From positions 496,001 through 560,000 of the forward strand of contig NZ_WMDQ01000002.1 of NCBI RefSeq assembly GCF_009707955.1: a DNA stretch of 64,000 bases, given 5' to 3'. Shown here in pieces: positions 50,994 through 60,040 of the stretch. The position numbers and the translations under genes are program-made. Source of the stretch: Flavobacterium sp. LC2016-13 (GTDB taxonomy: Bacteria; Bacteroidota; Bacteroidia; Flavobacteriales; Flavobacteriaceae). The stretch's first letter is position 1, and each line of letters starts with the position of its first letter. Below the pieces are notes generated by a model, which was not told the DNA's origin, made no database searches, and saw nothing but the letters and a program-made list of their open reading frames with translations.

Positions 50994-51534
50994 TTCCACG
51001 ATGGTTTATTTATTTGAAATTCGCCTTAGCTTTTGTGACAGAAAATGTATTAAGTCCATTTTGGAATTATTTTATATTTAACATCGAAAAACTGCAATAA
51101 ACCAAAAGAGAAAAAAATCTATATCCTTAACGGGACTTCGAATCATCGTTAAGCATCGATTAAATCTTTAATGAAGCGACTTTTAGATTGTTTATTTTAA
51201 ACAGTCTAAGGATTTCTTGTAAAAAAAATCGAACCATGAAATGTTAGATTGTAAAGGCTTGAAAAATCTACATATTAGTGCATAAAAAAAGAGACAACTA
51301 TTATATAGTTGTCTCTTTTTGTGATCGACTGGACAAATTTCTATAAATTTTATGGAAAATTTGAAGAGATTGGCTTACTAAATGTAGGATCTGTCTTTCA
51401 TTGGCGTTATGAATTTGGTTTGGCTGTACTGTTGAGGATTGAAGGAAAATGTATCGTCAAAAAACAAATCGTTAATCTCTTTTTATTAAAACCGCCATAA
51501 CTTTTTGTGGCAGAAAAGGTATAATAGCCAAAAG
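50994..51534. other. Convergent spacer with tRNA-tail repeat
   Basis: 540 bases without a convincing gene. Holds an imperfect hairpin (AGATTGTTTA/TAAACAGTCT, 51186-51209) and tRNA-tail repeat copy 3 (51284-51380). A 63-codon plus-strand frame at 51309-51500 begins inside the repeat. Confidence 0.55.
51284..51380. repeat. tRNA-tail repeat, copy 3
   Basis: Hairpin AAAAAGAGACAACTA / TAGTTGTCTCTTTTT (51286-51320), then GTGATCGACTGGACAAATTT and CTATAAATTTTATGG. The stem sequence differs from copies 1, 2 and 4, but the structure and the sequence after it are the same. Confidence 0.7.
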
Positions 51535-52026
51535 TTATTCAGTTTTTAATTTTACGCGCCTATGTACGGAAATCTCAGTGTCATTTTGATTAGTGTTGAA
51601 TCCAATTTGAGAGTTTGGAGCGTATTGATGAATTATATTTATTAAGTTTTCAAACAATATAAAATTATCTGGCAAGGTACGGATGCCAGCACCAATCAAT
51701 ACTAAATCGTATTCCTTTTTACTTAATTTATCCTTTACAGTTTTTTCTGCAGTCATACCCAAATCTACTAAACACCACTCTGCATTATACCCTGCAGTGA
51801 TAAGTTTTTGTTTTTGTGTTTCCAGAGCTGTACTTAATTCCTGCTCTGTTAGGTTAGTAATTTTTGTAAAATCTAATTTTTTTGGGTCAATACCCACGAG
51901 GAGCACTTCTTTTGATTTAGAATTCCTAAAGATCTCGCTGACCTTTTGTGGTTTTGATATTGAGCAGGATGTTAGTATTAAACTGCCAATCGCTGCAAAT
52001 CCCAGGGACTTTAATATAATATTCAT
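51535..52026 (-). CDS. Hypothetical lipoprotein
   Basis: 163 aa with lipobox LTSC (Cys21). The mature protein includes SKEVLLVGIDPKKLDFTKI, AGYNAEWCLVDLGMTAEKTV and YDLVLIGAGIRTLPDNFILF, an alpha/beta pattern resembling a small Rossmann-like fold. Family not recognised. Located 66 bases after the NmrA gene on the same strand, so it may be cotranscribed with it. Confidence 0.7.
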   Translation of the reverse strand: MNIILKSLGFAAIGSLILTSCSISKPQKVSEIFRNSKSKEVLLVGIDPKKLDFTKITNLTEQELSTALETQKQKLITAGYNAEWCLVDLGMTAEKTVKDKLSKKEYDLVLIGAGIRTLPDNFILFENLINIIHQYAPNSQIGFNTNQNDTEISVHRRVKLKTE

Positions 52027-52092
52027 TTGTTTTTTTTTAATTTTTTTTTAAAATGTGTTGTTACTAATAGTTTCATATATTTTTTCAGCGAT

Positions 52093-52995
52093 TTAATACT
52101 TGTAAGCGGCTGCATAAACTTCGACTGCAAACTCTTCAGCTGTTGTTGGGGTAGTGGAGTATTCATTTCTTCTCTGGTAATTGAAGATTCCTTCTTTTAT
52201 ACCAATTGCCATTCCTAACAAATTGGCCACAAAATCTTCACTAAATCCATTGCCTAAAAAGATTTGTTTAGCCTGCTCAAAAGGAATTTGAACATATTGT
52301 AAATCTGGGTTTCCAACAGCTTTGCCAATAATTTGAGTAAACTCCCTCATCGTATAGTTTCGTGGTCCCATAACTGCATGAACGCTTTTACCTTGAAAAT
52401 CAAGATCTGCTAAATGTCCTGCTGCAATTTTTGCTACATCTTTTGTGGCCACCATCGGGATTGAATAATCTCCATCCGCGGCAGTTCCATTTATTCCTTT
52501 GCTTTTTACCAGAGCAATTGTTCTTAAGAAGTTTTCCATGAAATAAGCAGATCTAATATGTATAATATTTACATCAGTTAATTGATTTAATCGGACTTCC
52601 TGTTCTCCTGTTCCTCCCATCATTCCGTTTCCTTCATGCATATGAGAACCCAGACTACTCATGTTTACAATATGTTTTATCCCAGACTTTTTAATAGCTT
52701 TAATGAAATTTCCTGTTACCTGCCTTTGATAGTTTCTTGTGTTTTCGGCCATGACATTATCCGGCAGAATAAGAAAAGCACTATCTGCGTCTTTAAAAGC
52801 ATCAGTTAAAATCTCAACATCATTTACATCACCGGAAATGATTTCTGCACCCATCTTGCGGAATTTTTCCAATCTCTCAATATTACGAGCAATAACAGTT
52901 ACATGATGACCGGCCCTTAAAAGATTTTCTGAAATTTTGCTTCCAACAGTCCCTGTTGCTCCAAGTATTACTATTCTTCGTTTCATTTTTTTCAT
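52093..52995 (-). CDS. NmrA-like NAD(P)-binding protein
   Basis: 300 aa. Rossmann motif IVILGATGTVGSKISENLL, then ADSAFLILPDNVMAENTRNY, IKHIVNMSSLGSHMHEGNG and DYSIPMVATKDVAKIAAGHL. Atypical SDR lacking YxxxK, as in NmrA/HSCARG-like proteins and quinone reductases. It starts 18 bases after the MDR gene stop, forming an operon with it and probably under the AraC/HxlR regulators nearby. Confidence 0.88.
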   Translation of the reverse strand: MKKMKRRIVILGATGTVGSKISENLLRAGHHVTVIARNIERLEKFRKMGAEIISGDVNDVEILTDAFKDADSAFLILPDNVMAENTRNYQRQVTGNFIKAIKKSGIKHIVNMSSLGSHMHEGNGMMGGTGEQEVRLNQLTDVNIIHIRSAYFMENFLRTIALVKSKGINGTAADGDYSIPMVATKDVAKIAAGHLADLDFQGKSVHAVMGPRNYTMREFTQIIGKAVGNPDLQYVQIPFEQAKQIFLGNGFSEDFVANLLGMAIGIKEGIFNYQRRNEYSTTPTTAEEFAVEVYAAAYKY

Positions 52996-53013
52996 TTTTA
53001 GTTATTAATATCT

Positions 53014-53958
53014 TTATTGTATTTCTACTACAATTTTTCCTGTATATCCACCTTTTTCTGCATATTGATACGCCTCTTTATATTGTTCGAAAGGAAATAC
53101 TTTGTTCACCTCGATATCCAAGTCTTTGCTGACTGCATTTAGTAGAACATTAGTGTAAGCTGTATTAGGATTTGAAAGAACAACGATATGCTTTTTACCA
53201 GTAAACAGGTTTTTGAAAAGTGAGGTAGGAATTTCAATTGGCTGTGGAGTCGGGTTAAGAAAAATGGATTTAGGTTTCATAATCTGTTTAGCATTTTTGT
53301 AACCCATCTTGCCTGATAAGTCGATGACGATGTCATAGGCAGTTTTCTGTAAAAGAACATTCTCCTTTGTATAGTCTATGACCTTATCGGCACCCCATTT
53401 TTTAGTATACGCTATTCCTTTTGTACTTGTGACTGCTGTAATTTTTGCATTGTACTGCTTTAATAATTGAAGTAAGAACATTCCGAAACCGCCTGTAGCA
53501 CCATTAACTAAAATCATTGTTTGAGAATTAATCTTTCCCATTTTCTCAATAGCGGTGACTGCGGCTGTTCCGGCCACAGGAATAGAAGCCGCTTGTGTAA
53601 AACTGATTTTCTCAGGTTTTTTCCAGACAAGTGAAGACGGCACTGCGATATACTCTGACGAAGCACCTTCTTTCATCATATTTTTTACGACTCCAAAAAC
53701 TTCATCTCCAATTTTGAAACCGTTTACAGAAGATCCAATATCGTCTATTATACCCGCAAAGTCAGTTCCCGTATTTTTTGGGAATTTTGATCCTGACATT
53801 AATTTCATTTCACCTTTTCTAATTTTCCAATCCATTGGATTGATGGAAAATGCTTTTACTCGCACCAGTACCTGGTTTGATTGTAATGCAGGTTTTACTT
53901 GTTCTAAAGTCTGAAGAACATCTGTGTTTCCAAATTTGTTGTAGGCTATTGTTTTCAT
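53014..53958 (-). CDS. Zinc-free MDR-family NADPH:quinone reductase-like protein
   Basis: 314 aa. GroES-like N-terminal domain (VRVKAFSINPMDWKIRKGEM, GTDFAGIIDDIGSSVNGFKI, GDEVFG) and Rossmann domain with ILVNGATGGFGMFLLQLLKQ. No Cys/His zinc-ligand set, so it belongs to the quinone oxidoreductase branch of the MDR family. Pairs with the NmrA gene. Cytoplasmic, probably protective against electrophiles. Confidence 0.9.
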   Translation of the reverse strand: MKTIAYNKFGNTDVLQTLEQVKPALQSNQVLVRVKAFSINPMDWKIRKGEMKLMSGSKFPKNTGTDFAGIIDDIGSSVNGFKIGDEVFGVVKNMMKEGASSEYIAVPSSLVWKKPEKISFTQAASIPVAGTAAVTAIEKMGKINSQTMILVNGATGGFGMFLLQLLKQYNAKITAVTSTKGIAYTKKWGADKVIDYTKENVLLQKTAYDIVIDLSGKMGYKNAKQIMKPKSIFLNPTPQPIEIPTSLFKNLFTGKKHIVVLSNPNTAYTNVLLNAVSKDLDIEVNKVFPFEQYKEAYQYAEKGGYTGKIVVEIQ

Positions 53959-54080
53959 ATATTAAATTTTTAATTGTTTAAATTTGATATGGCAAAGTTG
54001 CAGATAAGCTGCCACGGAAACTTGTATCAAATCACTATTGTTATCTCGAGGGAGTAAGAATTAAAATCAGCGAAATAAAA

Positions 54081-54110
54081 AAGGGTATCAGCTTTAATGC
54101 TGATACCCTT
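54081..54110 (-). terminator. Terminator of the AraC transcript
   Basis: Perfect 12-bp stem AAGGGTATCAGC / GCTGATACCCTT with a six-base loop; read on the minus strand it is followed by a T-run. Confidence 0.85.
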
Positions 54111-54139
54111 CGATAATTAGGTTTATAATATCGGTATAC

Positions 54140-54862
54140 TTAGTATATCTGTATTAAATCACTGCTGAATTTTAAGGCTTTAGGAGGCATCCCAAACATT
54201 TCATACATATACTTGTTTAATTGGGGAAGATCATAGAAACCTGTGTCGTATGCAATGTCTGTGAGACTTTTTTCTTTATCAGTCAGGGTAAGATAGACTG
54301 CTTGACGCATCCTTGTCCATAATAAGTATTTTGACAAGCTGCTGCCGGTTTGCTGCTTAAAAAGTGAAGCCAGACGAGATGGAGAAAGAAAAACAATATC
54401 CGCAAAGGTCTGCGGTGTTATATCTGACCTAAAGTAATTATCTTTAATATATTCAAGTATTTTACTAACCCTTTGATCATAATCTGTTACTGTTTGTTTT
54501 GAAAGCAGAGAATCAAGAACTGCATTAATGTTAAGAGTGTTTTTTGACGTATCAAAGAAAGAATTTATTTCCTGCGGAAAATCAAAAATTATAGATTCTT
54601 CATCTCTTTTAAAGCTTCCCGATAACTGTAAACCAATGGAGGAATAGGGCTCTATGTTTAAAATATTTAATGTTCCTTTTTCTGCAACACAGAAATGCCT
54701 GACATGAGGCTTAATGAGAAAGCCGTGAATATGCTCATAAAGCTTACCATCGATAGTTGAATTAAATGGGTTGTCATTTGATAAAACGATTTGGTATGCA
54801 GAATGGTGATGTATTTCGACAGTTAAATTGCGCGCCTGCAGGCCCAAAACAAATTGATTCAT
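54140..54862 (-). CDS. AraC-family transcriptional regulator
   Basis: 240 aa. N-terminal part of about 140 residues with a cupin-like start (LTVEIHHHSAYQIVLSNDNP). C-terminal AraC HTH pair: TPQTFADIVFLSPSRLASLF and DIAYDTGFYDLPQLNKYMYE. Ends FGMPPKALKF. Positioned between the oxidoreductase operon and the HxlR gene, all on the minus strand; probably regulates the MDR/NmrA pair. Confidence 0.88.
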   Translation of the reverse strand: MNQFVLGLQARNLTVEIHHHSAYQIVLSNDNPFNSTIDGKLYEHIHGFLIKPHVRHFCVAEKGTLNILNIEPYSSIGLQLSGSFKRDEESIIFDFPQEINSFFDTSKNTLNINAVLDSLLSKQTVTDYDQRVSKILEYIKDNYFRSDITPQTFADIVFLSPSRLASLFKQQTGSSLSKYLLWTRMRQAVYLTLTDKEKSLTDIAYDTGFYDLPQLNKYMYEMFGMPPKALKFSSDLIQIY

Positions 54863-54888
54863 ATCTTTATTTTTTTTGCTTTGACTAA

Positions 54889-55251
54889 TTAATGATTCGG
54901 TAACACTTTTCCGCTTAGGGCTGACTCCAAAACTTCTCTATTGTTTTCACCCCATATCTCCAAGGTCATTATCAAAGGTAGCAGACTATTTCCAAGAGCT
55001 GTTAACTGATATTCAACTTTGGGAATTTTAGTTTCGTAAGAACATTTAGTTATGAATCCATCTTGCACCAACTCATCCAATTGCTTAGTCATCACCCGTC
55101 TGTCTGCCGCTATTTTCTTCTGCAAAACCCCAGGTCTTATTATACCCTCAGATATATAATAGATTAGCATTAATTTCCACTTTCCACTCAAAAGTTCTTT
55201 AAATAGATGTAGTCCGCATTCTGTTCTAACAGGAATTTTTTTTTGGTACAT
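54889..55251 (-). CDS. HxlR-family winged-helix regulator
   Basis: 120 aa. Start with the characteristic Cys (PVRTECGLHLFKELLSGKWK), recognition helix region RPGVLQKKIAADRRVMTKQL and wing PKVEYQLTALGNSLLPLI. It is 26 bases upstream of the AraC gene and divergent from the EthD gene; the palindrome CGCACAAATTTGTGCG lies between the two divergent starts, a probable operator. Confidence 0.92.
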   Translation of the reverse strand: MYQKKIPVRTECGLHLFKELLSGKWKLMLIYYISEGIIRPGVLQKKIAADRRVMTKQLDELVQDGFITKCSYETKIPKVEYQLTALGNSLLPLIMTLEIWGENNREVLESALSGKVLPNH

Positions 55252-55281
55252 AAAATTGGTTGAAAAATTATAAAATACTAC

Positions 55282-55331
55282 CGCACAAATTTGTGCGTAA
55301 TTGATTTGAAGTAACTAATATAATAGTTTTG
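55282..55331 (+). promoter_or_regulatory. Operator and promoter of the EthD gene
   Basis: Perfect 16-base palindrome CGCACAAATTTGTGCG (55282-55297), then TTG (55301-55303), 20-base spacer and TAGTTTTG (55324-55331). An ideal Bacteroidota -33/-7 pair with an adjoining operator; the HxlR protein is the natural ligand. Transcription should start near 55338, 18 bases before the ATG. Confidence 0.7.
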
Positions 55332-55355
55332 TGTCAAATTATAAATAAAGAAATA

Positions 55356-55700
55356 ATGATCAAATTTACGTTTTTGGTACAAAAGCTACCAAACATGAGT
55401 CGTGAAGAATTTATTGATTATCACAAAAATCAACACGCTCCTTTATTCTGTTCGATCCCTGAGACAGAACTTTATGTTAGAAAGTATGTAGTTAACCATC
55501 CTATGGCAGCTGAAGGTTTTCCTGAACCTTTATACGATGCTGTGGTAGAAATCTCGTTTGATTCGTTTGAGGATTTCAACAGCTTCTTCAATTCAGAAAA
55601 TTATTTAACAAAGGTTCATCCAGATGAACCCAACTTTTTTGATACGGTAAACTATATTGCATTGGCAACAAATGAAACAATCATTAAAGCTGGTGCATAA
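55356..55700 (+). CDS. EthD-domain protein
   Basis: 114 aa from ATG 55356 (the earlier start at 55329 would overlap the -7 box). Dimeric alpha+beta barrel pattern: MIKFTFLVQKLPNMSREEFI, YHKNQHAPLFC, YDAVVEISFDSFEDFNSFF. EthD-like proteins take part in ether or quinone/aromatic degradation or act as small-molecule mutases. Controlled in trans by the divergent HxlR gene. Confidence 0.85.
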   Translation: MIKFTFLVQKLPNMSREEFIDYHKNQHAPLFCSIPETELYVRKYVVNHPMAAEGFPEPLYDAVVEISFDSFEDFNSFFNSENYLTKVHPDEPNFFDTVNYIALATNETIIKAGA

Positions 55701-55754
55701 TTAATTCTAGCTCGTGAATACTTGCATAAATATACTAAAAGCTTAAATATTAAA

Positions 55755-55975
55755 TAGTATACTAAAACAGTAAAGAAAAGAATATAAAAAAAATCCCATT
55801 TCGTTAGAAATGGGATTTTTTGTGACCTCGACGATACAAATTACAAATCATTTTATGCAAGATTTAAAGAAATTAGTTTATTTTTCGCTCGATTTGTAAG
55901 ATAATTATTTTTGTATTTTATTCAAATGCTGTTTGTATGTATTGCAGAGGTTAAATCTTGAAAAATGTTAAAGAA
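55755..55975. repeat. tRNA-tail repeat, copy 4
   Basis: Upstream arm TATACTAAAACAGTAAAG as in copy 1, hairpin ATCCCATTTC / GAAATGGGAT, then GTGACCTCGACGATACAAAT and the extended tail TTTGTAAGATAATTATTTTT ... AATCTTGAAAAATGTTAAAG shared with copy 2. The whole 55701-56294 spacer has no gene; 55976-56294 is plain AT-rich sequence. Confidence 0.72.
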
Positions 55976-56294
55976 TGTGATTTCACTAATTTGTTATTGG
56001 ATCAATTTCAAGTATTAAATCCGAATATTAACTCAATGTTTAAATGAAGATTTAATTCAGTTATTTACAAAATTAAATATTAGTTTTGAGATTATTCAGG
56101 TCAAAATTTGATGATTATGTTTGCTAATTTGGATGAAAATAAAAAATATGTGTCTACTTGTTTATTATTCTTCCACTGAAGCTAAAAATTGATTTATTTC
56201 CTAATCTTCGCAGGCGGAGATCCGGCAAAAGTATTTAAAATATAAAGTGGCCGGAATTTCTTCAGACCACTCTTACCCAAATGGGAGCTTTTTT

Positions 56295-57806
56295 TTAGTC
56301 TTTAAAAAATAAAATTTTATAACTTTCTTTGTTATCTGTTTCTACTAACCAAATACCCTCATCACAAATTATACTTTCATAATATAATTTTTTACCATCT
56401 TTAGATACACTTTTTACATAACTCATTACATTAGGATTTACAATCATAGCTACAAAAGTCATCTGTGAGAAAACTTTATTTTTAAATTCACCGCTAACGT
56501 AGCTATTATTTATAAAAGCTTTATTTTTTAAATTACTTGTATTATTATTATACTCAATAAAATTAATTTTTGAAATAGATCCAGTCAATTTATCAACCTT
56601 TGTAGAATATGAAAATTCAGTAAAATCATTAACAGAAACTGAAAAAATTAAATCTTTTTTATACTCCAATAAATTAATCTGTAGTCTAGAACTTGTATGT
56701 GTTTTTTCAAAAAAATCTTTACTAACAATAGCATTAATAGATTCCCATAATTTAGTACCATTTTTATCAAACTTAAAAACATAAAAACCTTTTGGAGTAG
56801 TTACTCCACCTATTATTTTAGTTGCTTTTTCACTAAAAGCTCCATAAACAAAAATATCACCTGTCTTTTTATCTTCATAATAATTATTCACAGATAATGT
56901 TCCTAAACCTTTTGCAGCTGCTGTGAAAGGATTACCTGGCTTTTCGTAAGCTGACACAAAACCCTTTGGTCCTCCAGAATTATCTGATGTAATGAAAAAT
57001 TTATTATTAAGTTTTAATGTCAGAGGTATTTCATTTATTTTTTTGCCTACAAAATCATAAGTTGTTTTGTATAATATTGTAGTTTGAAAATCTGCAGAAA
57101 CAGATTTTGTAATGATATCAAAATTTTCATTACCGTTTAATTTACAAATAAAAGATGTTTTATAATCTTGTTCTGCAAATGCATCACCCTTTAATAGAGA
57201 TAAATTTGGTTTTTCTAACTTAAATCTTTTCCTTGCATTGCTAGTAATCTCAATGCTTTCTAAATAAATATCATCTTTTTCAAAATTAATTGTACCTTTT
57301 TGTTTTTGATTTGTAAAACCAAAATCATGAGAATCATTGAAAGAAGCATCAAAAAACATTTCTGACGATCTATCTTCAACAGCGCATAATACGCTATTAT
57401 AATCATATCGCCCAAAATAATTGGTATTTAGATCTTCGAGCGTATCATAATTAACAGGGAAAACATTCTTATCCTGAAAATATTTATAATTAGCCTTCTT
57501 AATTTTTGTAGCATCGTTTGCTTTATAAGTATTCTCTGTGACTGAAAATGTAGGACTCATTAATTTTTCATTTTCAAAAAGAACAGATTTTTTTCCATTG
57601 ACATCAAAGCTTAAAGCATTTGTAGTTATATAAGAATATGACATTGAAATTGGCGAACCTTTATAAACTACAATTTTTTTAGAATTTGGTAGGTATTGAA
57701 AAGTAATTGGTTCATTTCTATCTTCATATTTTTCTTCAACAATTACCGCTTGCGCAGATATATAAATTGTAGAAAACATAGCAATACTTAAAAGTATTTT
57801 TTTCAT
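56295..57806 (-). CDS. Hypothetical secreted protein
   Basis: 503 aa with a Sec signal peptide (MKKILLSIAMFSTIYISAQA). Long beta-rich sequence with repeats of YKTTYDFVGKKI, GDIFVYGAFSEKATKIIGGV and YVFKFDKNGTKLWESI, which resembles the bacterial PQQ/beta-propeller-like or WG-repeat surface proteins of Flavobacteria, but I cannot assign a family. Very Lys/Asn-rich; low GC compared with its surroundings. No C-terminal secretion (T9SS) tail is evident. Confidence 0.75.
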   Translation of the reverse strand: MKKILLSIAMFSTIYISAQAVIVEEKYEDRNEPITFQYLPNSKKIVVYKGSPISMSYSYITTNALSFDVNGKKSVLFENEKLMSPTFSVTENTYKANDATKIKKANYKYFQDKNVFPVNYDTLEDLNTNYFGRYDYNSVLCAVEDRSSEMFFDASFNDSHDFGFTNQKQKGTINFEKDDIYLESIEITSNARKRFKLEKPNLSLLKGDAFAEQDYKTSFICKLNGNENFDIITKSVSADFQTTILYKTTYDFVGKKINEIPLTLKLNNKFFITSDNSGGPKGFVSAYEKPGNPFTAAAKGLGTLSVNNYYEDKKTGDIFVYGAFSEKATKIIGGVTTPKGFYVFKFDKNGTKLWESINAIVSKDFFEKTHTSSRLQINLLEYKKDLIFSVSVNDFTEFSYSTKVDKLTGSISKINFIEYNNNTSNLKNKAFINNSYVSGEFKNKVFSQMTFVAMIVNPNVMSYVKSVSKDGKKLYYESIICDEGIWLVETDNKESYKILFFKD

Positions 57807-58165
57807 AAATTTTGTTTTTTATTTTAATTTACCTCAAAAATAAAATAAAAATTAACAAAAAAAATCTTCAAAATAAAATAATTATTTATCACCATAAAAT
57901 TCGTAATTTACTACATCATATAAACATAAATCAATGTTATCATGGTACATTTTTTATTATTGTATTAGTATTCGCGTTCTTTATTCTGATGTCTTCCTTT
58001 TTTAGAGTAAAACAACAATCGTCTGTAAAGAAATAAATCAAGTTTTAAAGTCCTTTGAGTAACAATTAATAATAACAGATATGTAGAGGAAGATTTAAAT
58101 AATAATGAAATCCTTCACCAATTTCTAAAATGTTGATATAGCTACAATGATAAATAATTATCTTC
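57807..58165. other. AT-rich spacer without a recognised feature
   Basis: No convincing gene or structure is seen. A 74-codon plus-strand frame (57812-58036) is low-complexity and starts against the signal peptide of the neighbouring gene. Confidence 0.5.
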
Positions 58166-58330
58166 TTATTCGTTTAAAAACTTCTTGACTACTCCGTTTG
58201 GCATGAATTTTAGAAAGCTTAAAATTTCTGCAGCTTCTTGCAATGTAACATCCATTCCTTCATCGCTGAGCATTTTCTGTGCCTTGCGGGGTCTAATTTT
58301 TCGTTTAACCTTTTCTTCTTCAAATTCCAT
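58166..58330 (-). CDS. 54-aa conserved-looking small protein
   Basis: ATG 58330 to TAA 58166. Sequence features: an acidic/basic start (MEFEEEKVKRKIRPRKAQKM), then DEGMDVTLQEAAEILSFLKF and MPNGVVKKFLNE. Protein-like composition with two predicted helices, the second part resembling a short helical regulator or antitoxin. No partner toxin is adjacent; it lies about 200 bases from tRNA-Arg, on the same strand. Family unknown. Confidence 0.55.
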   Translation of the reverse strand: MEFEEEKVKRKIRPRKAQKMLSDEGMDVTLQEAAEILSFLKFMPNGVVKKFLNE

Positions 58331-58485
58331 AAACTAAAATTATTGTTAATATAAAGACAAGGAATTTCTGCAAGTATAATTTTTACAGGCTTTTGAAGCG
58401 GTTTGAATCAAGTAGGGTTAACTTGACAGGACAATCAAATCATTGTTTTTTAGACGTATTAACTGGTTAAATATGAAGAAAAAAG

Positions 58486-58524
58486 CAAAAAAAAAGCTAA
58501 AACTTTCGTTTTAACTTTTTTTTA
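58486..58524 (-). terminator. Terminator of tRNA-Arg
   Basis: Stem AAAGCTAAAAC / GTTTTAACTTT with TTTC loop; follows the tRNA gene on the minus strand. It is the counterpart of the hairpins in the tRNA-tail repeats. Confidence 0.6.
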
Positions 58525-58528
58525 AAAG

Positions 58529-58602
58529 TGACCTCGACTGGATTCAAACCAGTAACCTCTTGAGCCGTAATCAAGTGCGCTATTCAGTTGCGCCACGAGG
58601 CC
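58529..58602 (-). tRNA. tRNA-Arg (anticodon ACG)
   Basis: 74 nt on the minus strand. Acceptor stem GGCCTCG / CGAGGTC, D stem GCGC/GCGC, anticodon stem CTTGA / TCAAG with loop TTACGGC (ACG), variable AGGTT, T stem ACTGG / CCAGT with loop TTTGAAT (T replacing the usual C), discriminator A. CCA is not encoded. It reads CGN-type Arg codons after A34 deamination. Its 3' tail is echoed in four repeats between 44 and 56 kb. Confidence 0.95.
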
Positions 58603-58714
58603 ATTTTGCTACATTCAGCTAATTTTCGTAGCTTTGTTGAATGCTGTTTGCGGGTGCAAATATAGATATAAATGTGAGATATACAAGCATAAAATAACAG
58701 AAAAATAAAAAAAA

Positions 58715-59227
58715 ATGAACATTAAAAATTATATACGTGATATTCAGGACTTTCCTAAAGAAGGAATTTTGTTTAAAGATATCACACCACTGCTAAATGA
58801 CCCAATTGCAAGAGAAGAATGCCTGAAAATTTTGCTTGATTCTTTACAAGGACAAAAAATTGATAAGGTTATTGGAGCCGAAAGTCGCGGTTTTTTCTTC
58901 GGAATGTTATTGGCAGATCGATTAAATGCCGGATTTGTTCCTGTACGTAAACCAAAAAAACTTCCATTTACAATTATTTCGGCTTCTTATGAATTAGAAT
59001 ATGGTACAGATTCGTTAGAAATACATACTGACGCCATTAAAAAAGGAGATAAAGTTTTAATTCACGATGATGTTTTAGCAACCGGAGGAACCGCAAAGGC
59101 ACTTGAGGAATTGGTAAATGAACTTGGTGGCGAAATTGTTCAGTTTAATTTTTTAATGGAACTTTCTTTTATAAATGGAAGAGATAAAATAAAGAACAAC
59201 CCTATATTTGCTGCGATAACCTATTAA
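58715..59227 (+). CDS. apt: Adenine phosphoribosyltransferase
   Basis: 170 aa, complete. Start IKNYIRDIQDFPKEGILFKD, then RKPKKLPF and the PRPP-binding loop VLIHDDVLATGGTAKALEEL. It converts adenine and PRPP to AMP. Single-copy housekeeping gene; the spacer upstream (58603-58714) contains no other feature. The lipoprotein gene follows at 30 bases. Confidence 0.97.
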   Translation: MNIKNYIRDIQDFPKEGILFKDITPLLNDPIAREECLKILLDSLQGQKIDKVIGAESRGFFFGMLLADRLNAGFVPVRKPKKLPFTIISASYELEYGTDSLEIHTDAIKKGDKVLIHDDVLATGGTAKALEELVNELGGEIVQFNFLMELSFINGRDKIKNNPIFAAITY

Positions 59228-59257
59228 TTAAACTCCAATTTAAACCCAAATCTACAA

Positions 59258-60034
59258 ATGAAACAATTTTATTGTTTGGCGCTCTTTGTATTACTACTGT
59301 CTTGTAAAGAAAACAAAGAAACAACCGCTGAAAATCTAGACAAAACTGTTCAAAAAGACAGTACAAATGTAAAAGCAGCAACCAATATTGCTTCAAATGA
59401 AAATTTAGTTAGCGATCTTAGGCCAGACGAAAAATTAAAAACCCTGGAAATCTATGCTGATCAGGTTGAGTTTGTAAATTTTGATGGCAATGGTGATTAT
59501 GCTTTATTCACCGTTCAGAAAAATAAAAAATTAGTTTCATTTTACACGAATCTCGAAGATGCAGGCATATTTAAAAGAGGTGATATACTTGATGTAAAAT
59601 GGAAAATGGATACGATTTACGAAGCCGGAGAAGGAGAGAAGCAGGACTTTGGAGAATGGCTTATTACGGCTAAAAAAGTAAAAGACGGACCAGTAAGTTT
59701 ATTTCGAAAAAAATATAAGAATCCGATAAAATATTATTCTGATAAAGAAAACACGTATACAGCCGATTTTCAGGATTATTTATCAACTGAAGTAGAATAT
59801 TATTTGGCGAATTCTAAAAACGAAGCGGTGAAAGCTGCAATAAAAAATCCGGAGACAAATTTTACGTATGCAATTGAAGAAAAAGATAAAGGAGGAAAAT
59901 CGTATTTTGTTTTAGCAATCTCAACTGATGTTCAACATAATTCGAGCATTCTTGAATCATTATATTTAGATAATGAAACCAGAAATTTATATGAATATGA
60001 TTTACCAAATGATAAATTAATCAAATTTGAATAA
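59258..60034 (+). CDS. Hypothetical lipoprotein
   Basis: 258 aa with lipobox LLSC (Cys16), a linker rich in Thr/Lys/Asn and then a domain with EVEYYLANSKNEAVKAAIKN, KYKNPIKYYSDKENTYTADF and a beta-rich ending. Not recognised. Possibly cotranscribed with apt; terminated by the long hairpin at 60041-60084. Confidence 0.72.
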   Translation: MKQFYCLALFVLLLSCKENKETTAENLDKTVQKDSTNVKAATNIASNENLVSDLRPDEKLKTLEIYADQVEFVNFDGNGDYALFTVQKNKKLVSFYTNLEDAGIFKRGDILDVKWKMDTIYEAGEGEKQDFGEWLITAKKVKDGPVSLFRKKYKNPIKYYSDKENTYTADFQDYLSTEVEYYLANSKNEAVKAAIKNPETNFTYAIEEKDKGGKSYFVLAISTDVQHNSSILESLYLDNETRNLYEYDLPNDKLIKFE

Positions 60035-60040
60035 AAAAGA

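Noticed and set aside
51309..51500. 63-codon plus-strand ORF
   Set aside because: Begins within the tRNA-tail repeat copy 3 and has no protein-like features.
44018..55975. CRISPR array explanation for the spaced repeats
   Set aside because: The four copies are kilobases apart with genes between them and no spacers of uniform length.
57812..58036. 74-codon plus-strand ORF next to the secreted protein gene
   Set aside because: Low-complexity Lys/Asn/Ile/Phe sequence from very AT-rich DNA, no supporting motif.
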